Part shown: positions 1 to 8,190 of the stretch, piece by piece | Position numbering within the stretch: position 1 is the first letter of the stretch | Layout: each line of letters begins with the position of its first letter | Assembly: GCA_910585575.1 (NCBI GenBank) | Contig: CAJUFS010000023.1 | Coordinates: forward strand, 1 to 37,646 | Direction: 5' to 3' | Length of the DNA: 37,646 nucleotides | From: an uncultured Adlercreutzia sp. | Lineage (GTDB): Bacteria; Actinomycetota; Coriobacteriia; Coriobacteriales; Eggerthellaceae | Translations under genes and position numbers: made by a program | Notes under the pieces: generated by a model | Told to the model about the DNA's origin: nothing | The model's database searches: none | Seen by the model: only the letters and a program-made list of their open reading frames with translations

Positions 1-23
1 TGATCACGGGTGATCTTCGGCAT
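1..23 (-). CDS. 5' end of a gene leaving the window (partial)
   Basis: An ATG at 23-21 on the minus strand is preceded by a textbook ribosome binding site (AAGGAGG, 7 bases before the ATG). It opens a frame reading MPKITRD before the window ends. Seven residues are too few to name a product. A TACAAT hexamer at 67-62 could be its -10 box. The 180-bp gap to the stop of the three-domain flavin protein upstream is otherwise empty apart from a weak GC-rich hairpin near 130-150, which might terminate that gene. Confidence 0.55.
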
Positions 24-205
24 GGGTATCCTCCTTGATTCGCAAATAAACAACGTTGTCCATTGTACCGAATCGCCCCAGGCACGCCCAGCCTTTCACA
101 AAGAAAGCGGCGAGGAGGAAAGAGGCGCCCCGAAGGGCCCCAGAAGATGCCGAGGGATGCGCCCCCAGCGCCCTGGCAAACGTCGAGCAGGGGCGTCTCG
201 GCAGA

Positions 206-2026
206 TCAGGGAAGATCGGGGGCGTCGACCTCATCGGCCGAATCGTCAACGTCCGACTCTGCCAGCCCCTCGGGAGCTTCGGGCAGCGAGGGCTGCTCGG
301 CATCCGTCGAAGACCCTGGCTCGGTAGACTCCGAAGAATCGCCTGGCTCGACCGGCGCCACGGGCTCGCTCGGCCCCTCGGGCTCAACCGGCGCCACAGG
401 CTCGGCAGGCTGAGCGGCGGACGCCGCGTTCTTCGCTGCGTCGATGGCGGCCTGCACGGCCTTCACATAGGCCTCGATAATGGACAGGGACGACCAGGTA
501 GCACCGGACACCGTATCAATGCCCTCAATGGGCTCCCCCGCATCGAGCTTCTCTTGGATCTGCGTTCTCACACCCTTCGTGAAGAGACCCGATCCTTTAA
601 TGGCCTTGTTCAAATACGAGGCGTTCTCGTGGGAATCATAGCGATAAGCAGGATCGATGCGGCCTTCTTCGTCACCGTACACTTCGCCGATTCGCTTGAC
701 CTTGCCGTCGACCACCTCAATCTCAACCACCAAATAATAGGGCGCGTAAGCCGATGGCGCGTCTTCATCGCGGCACAAGGCAGAGCCCTCGTAGATGCCG
801 TCGGGAATCACCAGGGGCTCTTCGCCCTCGTCCGCAGACGGCAACGACGGAACCGTCGGCGTCGTTGGTGTCGTCGGCGCGTCGGGCTCGGCCGGCTTCG
901 TCGTGGTCGGGGCCTTCGGCTTCTCGGCCTTCGAGCCGGCCGCCTCGGCCGACTTGCCCAGCGCCTCGTAGTAGGCACCCAAAATGGCGTCGGAAGAATA
1001 GGTGGCGCCCGAGACGGCATCGACGCTCGTCGGGTTCTTTCCCTTCGCGATGGCACTTTCAATCTGAGCCTTCACGCCGGTATAGGTTTTGCCACTACGC
1101 GTGCGACCGTCGATGGCCCAGTCCAAGTACACCTGGTTCTCGGCCGCGTCCCAGGACAGCTTCTTCTGTCCCTTGTCGCCCGTCGACGCACCCACGATTT
1201 TGGACACGGCCGTCACCTTGCCGCCCTCCACCTTCACATCCACCGCTACGTAATAGGGCTTCCAGGCATCCGGGTTGCCCTCACCGCAGGCCACGTAGCC
1301 GGTCCAGGTGCCGTCGGCCAGGGCATCGATCTCCTTCGAGGCGGCTGGTGCCTTAGTTTTCTTGGGAGCCTTCGGGGCGTCCTCGGAGGCCTTCGGTGCT
1401 GCCTGAGTGGCGACGGCGCTCTTCCCGCCGCTCGCCTTGTTCACTGCATCGGCGTAGGCGTTGTACACCGACACCGACGAATAGGTGGCGCCGGACACCG
1501 CGTCGATGCTGGCCGTGGTCGACCCGGCCGCCAACGCCGCCTCGATCTGAGCCTTGACGCCACGTGATCCCTGAACCGCCTCATCGAGGTAGCGCTGGTT
1601 CTCAGCCGCGTCCCAGTTGAGCCGGGCATCCCCGGCATTGCCCGTCGAGGTGCCGGCAATCTTCGAAAGAGACGCCACCTTGCCGTCAACCACCTGAATG
1701 GTCACAGCCACGTAGTAGGGCTTCCAGCCATCGGGGTTGCCCTCGCCACAGGAAGCGTAGCCCGTCCACGAGCCGTCGGTCAGCGTCAGCGCATCGTCCA
1801 CCGACGCCAGGGGCTCCGTTTCCACCGGCTGCGCGTTCTCGGCCTCGATGGCCGCCGCGTCCACGGTTCCCAGCTCAACCGCTTGGGCCGTTTCGATATC
1901 GTACAAACCGGCATCGAAGACGAGCGGCTCGTAACCCGACACGGCAAAAGCCGTCACACCCACGAACATGAGCAGAGGCAACAGCAGCCACAGCGGGGTT
2001 GTCTTCAACATGCTTACCAGCTTCAT
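206..2026 (-). CDS. Membrane-anchored protein with three FMN-bind domains (three flavinylation sites)
   Basis: The 606-residue product has an N-terminal hydrophobic anchor (about 10-30), so the rest should lie outside the membrane. Three FMN-bind domains follow (about 83-195, 236-357, 406-525). Each ends in the D-x-x-S-G-A-T motif to which ApbE enzymes attach FMN by a phosphoester bond; the acceptor residues would be T181, T342 and T510. Each domain also has a Cys near its start (C93, C247, C418). Pro/Ala/Lys-rich linkers separate the domains and the tail is acidic and proline-rich, as in wall-spanning proteins. The frame opens further upstream, but the ATG at 2026 is preceded by GGAAGGAT and begins the signal segment, while a longer start would run into the 4Fe-4S gene. 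It is the last gene of its unit and probably carries electrons outward from that 4Fe-4S protein. The role is inferred from domains. Confidence 0.88.
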   Translation of the reverse strand: MKLVSMLKTTPLWLLLPLLMFVGVTAFAVSGYEPLVFDAGLYDIETAQAVELGTVDAAAIEAENAQPVETEPLASVDDALTLTDGSWTGYASCGEGNPDGWKPYYVAVTIQVVDGKVASLSKIAGTSTGNAGDARLNWDAAENQRYLDEAVQGSRGVKAQIEAALAAGSTTASIDAVSGATYSSVSVYNAYADAVNKASGGKSAVATQAAPKASEDAPKAPKKTKAPAASKEIDALADGTWTGYVACGEGNPDAWKPYYVAVDVKVEGGKVTAVSKIVGASTGDKGQKKLSWDAAENQVYLDWAIDGRTRSGKTYTGVKAQIESAIAKGKNPTSVDAVSGATYSSDAILGAYYEALGKSAEAAGSKAEKPKAPTTTKPAEPDAPTTPTTPTVPSLPSADEGEEPLVIPDGIYEGSALCRDEDAPSAYAPYYLVVEIEVVDGKVKRIGEVYGDEEGRIDPAYRYDSHENASYLNKAIKGSGLFTKGVRTQIQEKLDAGEPIEGIDTVSGATWSSLSIIEAYVKAVQAAIDAAKNAASAAQPAEPVAPVEPEGPSEPVAPVEPGDSSESTEPGSSTDAEQPSLPEAPEGLAESDVDDSADEVDAPDLP

Positions 2027-2064
2027 GACACCGGATCCTTCCGTATCTTCGTCAGCTCTCTCGT

Positions 2065-3384
2065 CTAAAACGGCCACGGTATTTGGCTCATCACCTCGTT
2101 GAACGAAGGCAGATAGCGCGTCACACCCACCGCCCAGCACAGCGCCAGCAGCGCCGCCGCCTTCACCAGCGTCAGGGCCACACTCGAACCGTGCAGCAGA
2201 TGCCAGGTTTTGCGCGTCTTCCGTACGGGCTTGCCCTTGGCAAGCACCTCTTGCAGCGCGGTTTTACGCGCCACGGCTTCGTCGACTGCCGACGGACGCA
2301 CCTCGGAAGGGACATCGGAAGCCAACAAGGCGACTGCCTGCGCCTGGGTCTGGGCGGCGGCTTCCACAGCGGCGGTGGCCAAAGTCACCTGCGCGTTCTT
2401 CTCGGCCGTGGCATTCGCCTTCTCGAGCGCCGCCTCCAGCTCGGCCTTGCCAGCCGGCTTGGCCACCGCCACCAGGTTCACGTTGGACAGCGGGCACACG
2501 TCGGCGCAGCGTCCGCAGGCAATGCACTCGCCATGGGAAAGCGTGTCGGCATCGGGCCACAGGCCCACGGGGCACACCTCGCGGCACTGGCCGCATTTAT
2601 GGGCGCAGTGGCTGCGCGTGCGCGTGAAGGACGAAACGCCAAGCACAGGCATGAGCGCGAACACCGCCCCCATGGGGCAGAGCACGCGGCAAAAAAACCG
2701 CTCCGAAAGCATCATACCCACCAGGCACAAACCTAAAAGCACGAAAGCCCCTTTGCGAATGCCGTCGAGGGAGCCCGACGTGAACCCCGCAAAGGCCACC
2801 CAGGGGCTGTACCCGGACAGGTCCGCCCACACCCCCACCACACAGGCAACGCCAATGGCGGCCGCAACAGCGTATTTCACCAGGGAAAGCACTTTCATCG
2901 CCGGCTCGGGAATACGGACGTTGCGCAGCGGCGTCTTAGAAAGCACGCCATGCACCACCGTGTAAATCCAATCGCCAAGAGCGCCAAACGCGCAGGCATA
3001 GCCGCAGAAGAACCGACCGAACACCATGGTGAAGGCAAGAAGAGCCACAAGGACAATGACAAAGGAGGTGGGTTCAAAGGCCTGCAAGGCGCCGATCTGC
3101 GTGAAGAGGTATTTCACGCCATTGAAGGCCGCCGCGAACAAGCCGGGGGCCAAAACGAAGAACATAACCTGAATGCCTATGCGCAGCACGCGATGCAAGC
3201 GCGCCACCCACACGCGTTTTTGAGTCGCAGAAAGCCCCTTGGCTTTAGCCTGCTTCTTTCCTGCCGCAACGGCAGCCGAAGCGGGACGATCGGCCGCGGG
3301 CGTCTTGCGCGCGGTGCGCTCACGGGCCGCGCCGCCATCGAGAACGAAATCGTCGCCGTCAAGCGTCAACTCTCCCGCGCTCAT
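2065..3384 (-). CDS. NapH/NosR-type polytopic membrane 4Fe-4S protein
   Basis: The 439-residue product has a basic cytoplasmic N-terminus and about five or six membrane segments. It carries the two membrane Cys motifs of the NapH/NosR/YccM group: C127/C131 (FFCGYACAFGA) and C232/C236 (FFCRVLCPMGA). Two ferredoxin clusters follow: C260-x3-C264-x2-C267-x3-C271 and C287-x2-C290-x2-C293-x3-C297. The N-terminal flavin domain of full NosR is absent here, but the genes on both sides encode separate flavin domains, so the function appears split over three polypeptides. In this family the protein takes electrons from quinol or a cytoplasmic donor and hands them across the membrane. An Ala/Gln-rich stretch (about 310-370) separates the clusters from a last membrane helix. 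The start overlaps the upstream stop as ATGA, so translation is probably coupled. Confidence 0.87.
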   Translation of the reverse strand: MSAGELTLDGDDFVLDGGAARERTARKTPAADRPASAAVAAGKKQAKAKGLSATQKRVWVARLHRVLRIGIQVMFFVLAPGLFAAAFNGVKYLFTQIGALQAFEPTSFVIVLVALLAFTMVFGRFFCGYACAFGALGDWIYTVVHGVLSKTPLRNVRIPEPAMKVLSLVKYAVAAAIGVACVVGVWADLSGYSPWVAFAGFTSGSLDGIRKGAFVLLGLCLVGMMLSERFFCRVLCPMGAVFALMPVLGVSSFTRTRSHCAHKCGQCREVCPVGLWPDADTLSHGECIACGRCADVCPLSNVNLVAVAKPAGKAELEAALEKANATAEKNAQVTLATAAVEAAAQTQAQAVALLASDVPSEVRPSAVDEAVARKTALQEVLAKGKPVRKTRKTWHLLHGSSVALTLVKAAALLALCWAVGVTRYLPSFNEVMSQIPWPF

Positions 3385-3833
3385 GCGGCCGCTCCTTCCA
3401 TCGACTGGCGCAGAGCCTCAGCCGTTCCGTTCAAAATGCCCGCCGAGGTATAGGTGGCGCCAGACACCACGTCCAAGTTCGTCGTCTGCTCCTTCTCAAT
3501 CTGATCGAGCAAAACGATAGCCATGTCGAGCCATGCGTCATCCTCGTGGCTCGCATCGAGGATGTCGACCGAGGTGATGTAGCCGTCCTCGATGGTGGCC
3601 TGCATCTCAACCAAGCCGCCAAACCCTTCGGCCGCACCCGAGAAAACGCCGTCCGTAGGATAGGGCCCGCGATGGGCAGCACGCTCAGCGGCAATAATCT
3701 GCTCCTCCACCGCGGCATCATGGGCCTGGGCCTCGGTAGCCCAAGCGCTAAAAGCGAACAGCACTGCGAGAACGGCCGCCAGATTGACCACCTTCATCAC
3801 ACCGTAGCCGTGTCGTTTGACATCGCTTGTCAT
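3381..3833 (-). CDS. Small exported FMN-bind domain protein
   Basis: The product has about 150 residues: a signal or anchor segment (about 13-36) and a single FMN-bind domain with D111-V-V-S-G-A-T117, T117 being the expected FMN acceptor. The open frame extends to 3899, but that start lies upstream of the operator-like dyad at 3870-3885, inside the promoter, so it is unlikely. The ATG at 3833 has an upstream AGAGGAAGG, slightly far away; an ATG at 3797 right before the hydrophobic segment is the alternative. It is the first gene of a three-gene unit with the 4Fe-4S protein (ATGA overlap) and the three-domain flavin protein. A one-domain flavoprotein beside the membrane 4Fe-4S subunit could be the first acceptor, loading the larger relay. 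That order is inference. Confidence 0.8.
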   Translation of the reverse strand: MTSDVKRHGYGVMKVVNLAAVLAVLFAFSAWATEAQAHDAAVEEQIIAAERAAHRGPYPTDGVFSGAAEGFGGLVEMQATIEDGYITSVDILDASHEDDAWLDMAIVLLDQIEKEQTTNLDVVSGATYTSAGILNGTAEALRQSMEGAAA

Positions 3834-3869
3834 GCTCTTCGCTCGCCGCCTTCCTCTGGAATCAGGCAA

Positions 3870-3917
3870 ATTAGCCTTAGTAAACTCTTTGAAAACCAAA
3901 TGTTAGCATTAGTTAAC
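3870..3917 (-). promoter_or_regulatory. Paired 16-bp GTTA-N8-TAAC-type dyads upstream of the 4Fe-4S/flavin unit
   Basis: ATTAGCCTTAGTAAAC lies at 3870-3885 and GTTAGCATTAGTTAAC at 3902-3917; they share 13 of 16 positions and begin 32 bp apart, about three helical turns. They belong to the same motif family as sites upstream of the large secreted protein and of apbE. I see no convincing -35/-10 pair here. The spacing suggests two dimers on one DNA face. The regulator is unknown. Confidence 0.6.
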
Positions 3918-3968
3918 ATGAATATGCACTCATCTTTTTTCTTTTCGAGCGAAAAACCTGCTGAATGC

Positions 3969-3998
3969 AAAAAAAAGCGACCTCCCGAAGGAGGTCGC
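3969..3998 (-). terminator. Rho-independent terminator of the large secreted flavin protein gene
   Basis: GCGACCTCC (3977-3985) and GGAGGTCGC (3990-3998) form a perfect 9-bp stem with a tetraloop (CGAA on plus, TTCG on minus). On the minus strand it is followed by a run of eight T (3976-3969). It lies about 40 bp past the stop at 4038 and separates that gene from the 4Fe-4S unit. Confidence 0.9.
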
Positions 3999-4037
3999 TC
4001 TCGGCGTGAAACCGAGCTCGTTATGCGACAGCTCGCG

Positions 4038-6599
4038 CTATTTCACCTTGATGGTGAACGTCTTGGTGGCGGAGGCGGCCACGTACTTCTTGGCCACGGC
4101 CTTCGCGTTCACCTTGACGGTCACCTTGTAGGTGCCCTTGGCCAGCTTCTTGGGCACGGTCACCTTGATCTTCTTGTTGCCGGACTTGGCCACCTTGAAG
4201 CCCTTGACGGCCTTGCCCTTGGCGTTGACGGCCTTGGTCACCTTGACGGTGCCGAGCTTGCCGGAGGACGAGGACACCTTGGCGGTGAAGGAGCCGGCCT
4301 TCTTCTTGAGCGAGGCCGCCTTGAAGGAGGAGGCAGAGGCGGAGCCCACCTTCACGGTCTGGGCGCCCACCACCACGGTGACGGTCTTCGTTTCGGATTT
4401 GGCAGGATAGGTGGTGTTGCCCGATGTGGCCTTGGCGGCGCTCACCTTCACCTTCATGGTATAGGTGCCGACCGGCGTGCTCTTCTTCACCGTTACCTTG
4501 CCAGCAGAGGAAAGGGACAGGTACTTCTTGGCATTCTTGCCGTAGGAAGACACCTTGTAGGTTACCTTGCCCTTAGCGCCGGTGGTTTTCAAGCTGAACG
4601 ACTTCGCCGCCTTCAGCTTGCCGCTCTTCACATAGGAGATGCTGTAGGACTTGGACAGACCCGACACCGTCAGCTTCTGGGCAACCGTCTTGACCGTTGT
4701 CGTCGTCGGCTTAGTGGCGGTTGAAGTCGCCGGCTTCGCCGGGTTAGCCGCATTCAGCTTGGCCACCTCGGTGCGGCCCACAAAGGTGCGCGCATCGGGG
4801 CTAAGCGCGTTGTAGGCCGTGCGAGCCGCGGTCACCGCATTATAGTCGGTAGAGCTCATAGCCTTGATCTGGTTGGTCACCGCCGTAGCCGCGGCCATTT
4901 CCTCCAGGCTGTAGGGCAAGCAGAAAATGCCCGTCTGGCCCTTCAAGGGAGCTACTTCTTTCGTATCTCGATCCTGGGTGAGCTTTCCAACACCCAGGCC
5001 AACCACCACGTAGTTGATGCCCGAGCTCTTCTTGATAGTAAGCGTGTTGGTTTTGCTATCCCACTTCACATCATTGCTCTGTACCTCGTCGTCGCCGAGA
5101 GACGAGAGCACACTATGCGCACCAGTGTTCGAAGTGACATATTCGCCTACCTTGCCCGTTTCGCTCTTGGAAAGCCCCCACATCTGCTCAATGTTCAGCT
5201 TTGAAGAGCTCTTGTAGAACGCAAGCGCACTGAGCGGAATATCCTCAGAGAGCTTGTAGGACAGAACATAGTCGCCATTCGCATTGGTGGTTACAGAGGT
5301 TTGATCCCAAACGCTTGCAGCCGAAGATTTGCCAGCATCCATAGTAACAACCAGGTCGTCTGCTACGGATGTAAACAACTGGCCCCAAGAAGCCTTAGAC
5401 AATTCGGCATCAGCGCGGTTAGACAGGGGGAGACTGTAGCCGAAGAGCGCATAGATGGCCTCTTTGATAGTATCGCTCGACTTCGTTGCCGCACTTACCG
5501 TATCAATATCAGTCTTCGCGCCTGCGCCGACTGCCTGCCAAGACATCAGCTCGCGCTGCATCATGATGGCATAGGCAGCTGCCGTGTAAACATCGCGGTT
5601 CTTGGCACCGATGCCCGTGGCCGCCGCATTCAAATCAGTAGCTTGAATTTTGTACTTCGCACCTTCTCCGTCTTCGCCATCCAGCGCAATGTACTGATCA
5701 AACACAAAATAATCGCCGATCTTGTAGGTCACCCTTGCCAGATTGTAGGCGCTTGGATCAGTGAGCGTAAAAGACTTTTCCGCGCAATTCCAGTCCACCA
5801 CTGAAGTGTCGACGGAATTGCTGTTGGCCAGAGTGGGGCCTGCAGGCTTACCGTAACCGCCCCCTCCAGCGCGAGATGCAGCGTTTGCGCTTGCCGTATC
5901 GCTCTCCTCATCGGTCGTTTGAGCCGTAAGCGATTTGGAGACATCGTACCCGATAGGCTTGATAACCGTGTCGTAATGTTGATCCTCTTCATCCCATTCT
6001 TCGACTTCTTCTTCCTTCAGAACACCATCTTCCGCTTTGCAGAGCGTGATAGCGGTTATCTCATAGGGAGCAGTCTCCGAGTCACCATACTTCTCCGCGC
6101 CAGCCAGGCCTACCTTCACTTTATTGCTGTCAGCAGCATTCTGAACGTCGCCGCCTTCAACGCTCACACCTGCGGGCAAGTAGCCCGTAATGTTCGTGGA
6201 CTTCGGCGTGATGGTGCCCCACTGACCGCCGAAGGTGGTGCCCTGGGACGTCAAGTCGACGGCAGTCAGCACGCCGTTCTTCACCGTGAAGGTGAAGAGG
6301 GCATCGTAGTGACCGTAGTGGGCGCCATCGCCCTTGATGGTGGTTTTCCACTGGTAGACGCCATTCGTCACCGTCTTCGGATCCTTCACCCAAGCGCCAT
6401 CGGCCCACATGACGGTCTCGTGCGCCGGGTCATTGGCCGTGGAGGCCAAGAGCTTGTCCGTTGTCTGCGCATTGCCGCCCTCCGCCACCGTCGCGGCCAA
6501 GGCCGTAGCGGGCACCAAGGACATAGCCAGGGCGCCGGCGATCATGAGCGCGGCTGCCTTTTGCGACCACGCCTTCATTCCCAAACTGCTCTCTTTCAT
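4038..6599 (-). CDS. Large secreted protein with one variant flavin-attachment motif and lysine-rich C-terminal repeats
   Basis: The 853-residue product starts with a signal peptide (cleavage probably after ATALA, residue 35). Residues about 66-190 form a domain with a GVYQWKT...FTVKNGVLTAVDL pattern like the opening strands of FMN-bind domains. Around 366-372 it reads D-T-V-S-A-A-T, where the canonical site has S-G-A-T; T372 would be the acceptor. Residues 642-853 are about two Ig-like repeats of some 105 residues, very rich in Lys, Ser, Val and Ala, which would suit binding to anionic wall polymers. The ATG at 6599 follows AAAGGAGATCC, a strong site, so the longer frame to 6701 is rejected; it would also cross the promoter dyad. 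The gene stands alone between operator-like sites and a terminator. I infer an extracellular redox or wall protein of the flavin chain. Confidence 0.8.
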   Translation of the reverse strand: MKESSLGMKAWSQKAAALMIAGALAMSLVPATALAATVAEGGNAQTTDKLLASTANDPAHETVMWADGAWVKDPKTVTNGVYQWKTTIKGDGAHYGHYDALFTFTVKNGVLTAVDLTSQGTTFGGQWGTITPKSTNITGYLPAGVSVEGGDVQNAADSNKVKVGLAGAEKYGDSETAPYEITAITLCKAEDGVLKEEEVEEWDEEDQHYDTVIKPIGYDVSKSLTAQTTDEESDTASANAASRAGGGGYGKPAGPTLANSNSVDTSVVDWNCAEKSFTLTDPSAYNLARVTYKIGDYFVFDQYIALDGEDGEGAKYKIQATDLNAAATGIGAKNRDVYTAAAYAIMMQRELMSWQAVGAGAKTDIDTVSAATKSSDTIKEAIYALFGYSLPLSNRADAELSKASWGQLFTSVADDLVVTMDAGKSSAASVWDQTSVTTNANGDYVLSYKLSEDIPLSALAFYKSSSKLNIEQMWGLSKSETGKVGEYVTSNTGAHSVLSSLGDDEVQSNDVKWDSKTNTLTIKKSSGINYVVVGLGVGKLTQDRDTKEVAPLKGQTGIFCLPYSLEEMAAATAVTNQIKAMSSTDYNAVTAARTAYNALSPDARTFVGRTEVAKLNAANPAKPATSTATKPTTTTVKTVAQKLTVSGLSKSYSISYVKSGKLKAAKSFSLKTTGAKGKVTYKVSSYGKNAKKYLSLSSAGKVTVKKSTPVGTYTMKVKVSAAKATSGNTTYPAKSETKTVTVVVGAQTVKVGSASASSFKAASLKKKAGSFTAKVSSSSGKLGTVKVTKAVNAKGKAVKGFKVAKSGNKKIKVTVPKKLAKGTYKVTVKVNAKAVAKKYVAASATKTFTIKVK

Positions 6600-6683
6600 G
6601 GATCTCCTTTCGTTGACCCCGCTCGCGCCATCTCCCCCTACGCACCAGGACTTCACCCACAAACTTACGCACCTGAGCATGAT

Positions 6684-6791
6684 GTTAGAGATAGCTAACA
6701 CTAATGAACGAGGTCAAGTTACCATAAGATAACTTTTTTGCAAGAGCAGAATTTTGTTAGAGGAAGAAAACTTTTGTTATCTGGAGTTAAC
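6684..6791 (-). promoter_or_regulatory. Promoter region with four GTTA-N8-TAAC dyads before the large secreted flavin protein
   Basis: Four 16-bp dyads are visible: GTTAGAGATAGCTAAC (6684-6699), GTTACCATAAGATAAC (6718-6733), GTTAGAGGAAGAAAAC (6756-6771) and GTTATCTGGAGTTAAC (6776-6791). The last overlaps the stop codon of the EcfT-like gene. A minus-strand TTGACC (6717-6712) touches the second dyad and is followed after 18 bp by TATCTC (6693-6688), which lies within the first dyad. Starts of the first two sites are 34 bp apart. Confidence 0.65.
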
Positions 6792-7575
6792 TCAACTGTT
6801 TGGCGAGAAGAACAACAGCTACCAGGAGAAACGCTAAAAGTACGAGCGCTGCGTCCCGTACGCCCGCCTTCAGCCGCACCAGCGATGTGTGCTTGACCGG
6901 CGCGAAAAACGCTCGACTTGCCACTGCGTAAGCCACATTGTCGCAACGCCGCAAGGCCCCCACAAAAAGCGGTGTAATGACCGGAGCCCACTGCTGCACG
7001 CGGGCGATGAGGCCTCCGCAGTCAAACGACGCCCCGCGACTGGTTTGGGCGGCCTTGATACGCACGGCCTCCTCCCCCAGCAGCGGTACGAACCGCAGAA
7101 CCATAGTGAGCGAAAAGGCCGCTTCGTCCACCTTTACGCCGAACCGCGCCAGAGGACCCATGAACCAGCGGAAAGCCACCGTCAGCCTCACCGGCGCCGT
7201 AGTGATCATCACCGTGGCTGCGCCCAACAGCGCATCGACCAACTTCAGAACGACGAGCAGGGCGCCCCCGACTGCCGACACCAGCGCTGCCGGCGCCCCT
7301 AAGACCTCAGCAAGGGCCACATAGGTACAGATGCCGTTCACGAGAAATATGAATGCCACAAGCGGCATCAGGGGCTTAAGCAGAGCGAGCGCTTGCCGCG
7401 GGCCCTGGCCACTTCCCCACCACAGCAGCAGCGCCGCACCCGTCACCAGGGCAACCGCCCCGCCACCGGAAGCGAGCACCACGGCTCCAAGGAAGAGCAC
7501 GGCCGCGACCAGCTTCGCTCGCGGGTCGCATCGTTGCAGCCACCCGTCTTGCTGACGGAACACGCCAATAGCCAT
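6787..7575 (-). CDS. EcfT/CbiQ-like transmembrane protein
   Basis: The 262-residue product resembles energy-coupling factor T subunits. It begins FRQQDGWLQRCDPRAKL, the typical opening before the first membrane helix, has about six hydrophobic segments, and carries the two coupling-helix signatures A-x-x-S-R-G (AQTSRGASF) and a weaker ASRAFF. In ECF transporters these helices dock on the EcfA ATPases. No ATPase gene and no ordinary substrate-binding S gene lies next to it. The neighbour upstream is a Gx-family protein, a fold related to S components, so the two may pair. The start is the ATG at 7575, which overlaps the preceding TGA by one base (TGATG); the frame opens to 7611 but that would run further into the neighbour. 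Given the ApbE two genes upstream, flavin supply to the outer membrane face is an attractive guess, not shown. Confidence 0.78.
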   Translation of the reverse strand: MAIGVFRQQDGWLQRCDPRAKLVAAVLFLGAVVLASGGGAVALVTGAALLLWWGSGQGPRQALALLKPLMPLVAFIFLVNGICTYVALAEVLGAPAALVSAVGGALLVVLKLVDALLGAATVMITTAPVRLTVAFRWFMGPLARFGVKVDEAAFSLTMVLRFVPLLGEEAVRIKAAQTSRGASFDCGGLIARVQQWAPVITPLFVGALRRCDNVAYAVASRAFFAPVKHTSLVRLKAGVRDAALVLLAFLLVAVVLLAKQLS

Positions 7576-8189
7576 CAGGCATACTCCCACTCGCCATCGG
7601 ACCAGTCGCAACCACTTCGCGTCGAAGCAGCGCCCTCTGCAGGAGCGCTTTGCGCATTGCCGTCAGCGGTTGCGCCGTAGGAGCGATCAGGCAGCGCGTC
7701 GATAACCCGCTGGGCTACCAAACCCGTCGCAGCGCCTGTCACACAAGCGGCCGCCAGCAAAAACGGTGCGGACAAAAGTACTGCCCAGGTGCCCAAGAAC
7801 CAAGCTGCCACCAGCAGCTGTCCCAGATTGTGAGCCACCGCAGCCACCAGCGACACCGCGACCACCGACACACCGATACGCTTGAGCCCCACCATGGTCC
7901 CCAGCGCGAGCATTGTGCCCGCCGCGCTGTAGGCAATCATGAGCGGGCTGCCGAACAGAAAACCCGTGGCCAGCACTTTGAATGCCGCCACCTTCGCCGC
8001 CGTTCTTCCGCCCATCAGAAAAAGCGCGATAACCACTGCGATGTTCGAGAGCCCGAGCTTCATGCCGGGCAACGCCCCGGGCAGCGGAATCATGGTCTCC
8101 AGGAAGCCCAGGACGAGCGCACAGGCAGCCAACAGCGCCGTCCGGGTCAGACGCTGCGCCCGCTCAATTTCCGAGAACGTTGCCGCCAT
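7575..8189 (-). CDS. Gx transporter family membrane protein (Hpre_diP_synt_I type)
   Basis: The 204-residue product has about five membrane segments and the family signature KLGLSNIAVVIALFLMG near residues 40-58. Old annotations call this family heptaprenyl diphosphate synthase component I, but the fold is related to ECF substrate-binding subunits and its members accompany Rnf and ApbE-dependent flavin loci in Firmicutes (EetA/EetB-type pairs in flavin-based extracellular electron transfer). The chosen ATG at 8189 lies one base after the TGA of the NusG-like gene (TGACATG); the frame extends to 8333 but the extra part reads as low-quality sequence antisense to nothing and overlaps that gene. 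The C-terminal 40 residues are polar and cytoplasmic. A role in flavin or quinone handling is inference. Confidence 0.8.
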   Translation of the reverse strand: MAATFSEIERAQRLTRTALLAACALVLGFLETMIPLPGALPGMKLGLSNIAVVIALFLMGGRTAAKVAAFKVLATGFLFGSPLMIAYSAAGTMLALGTMVGLKRIGVSVVAVSLVAAVAHNLGQLLVAAWFLGTWAVLLSAPFLLAAACVTGAATGLVAQRVIDALPDRSYGATADGNAQSAPAEGAASTRSGCDWSDGEWEYA

Positions 8190-8190
8190 G

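Noticed and set aside
56-1567. 503-residue plus-strand frame opposite the three-domain flavin protein
   Set aside because: It is antisense to a gene with three clear domains; composition is Arg/Gly/His-rich.
3797-3899. Alternative starts of the small FMN-bind protein at 3899 or 3797
   Set aside because: The start at 3899 would sit upstream of the promoter dyad; 3797 remains possible but lacks a Shine-Dalgarno site.
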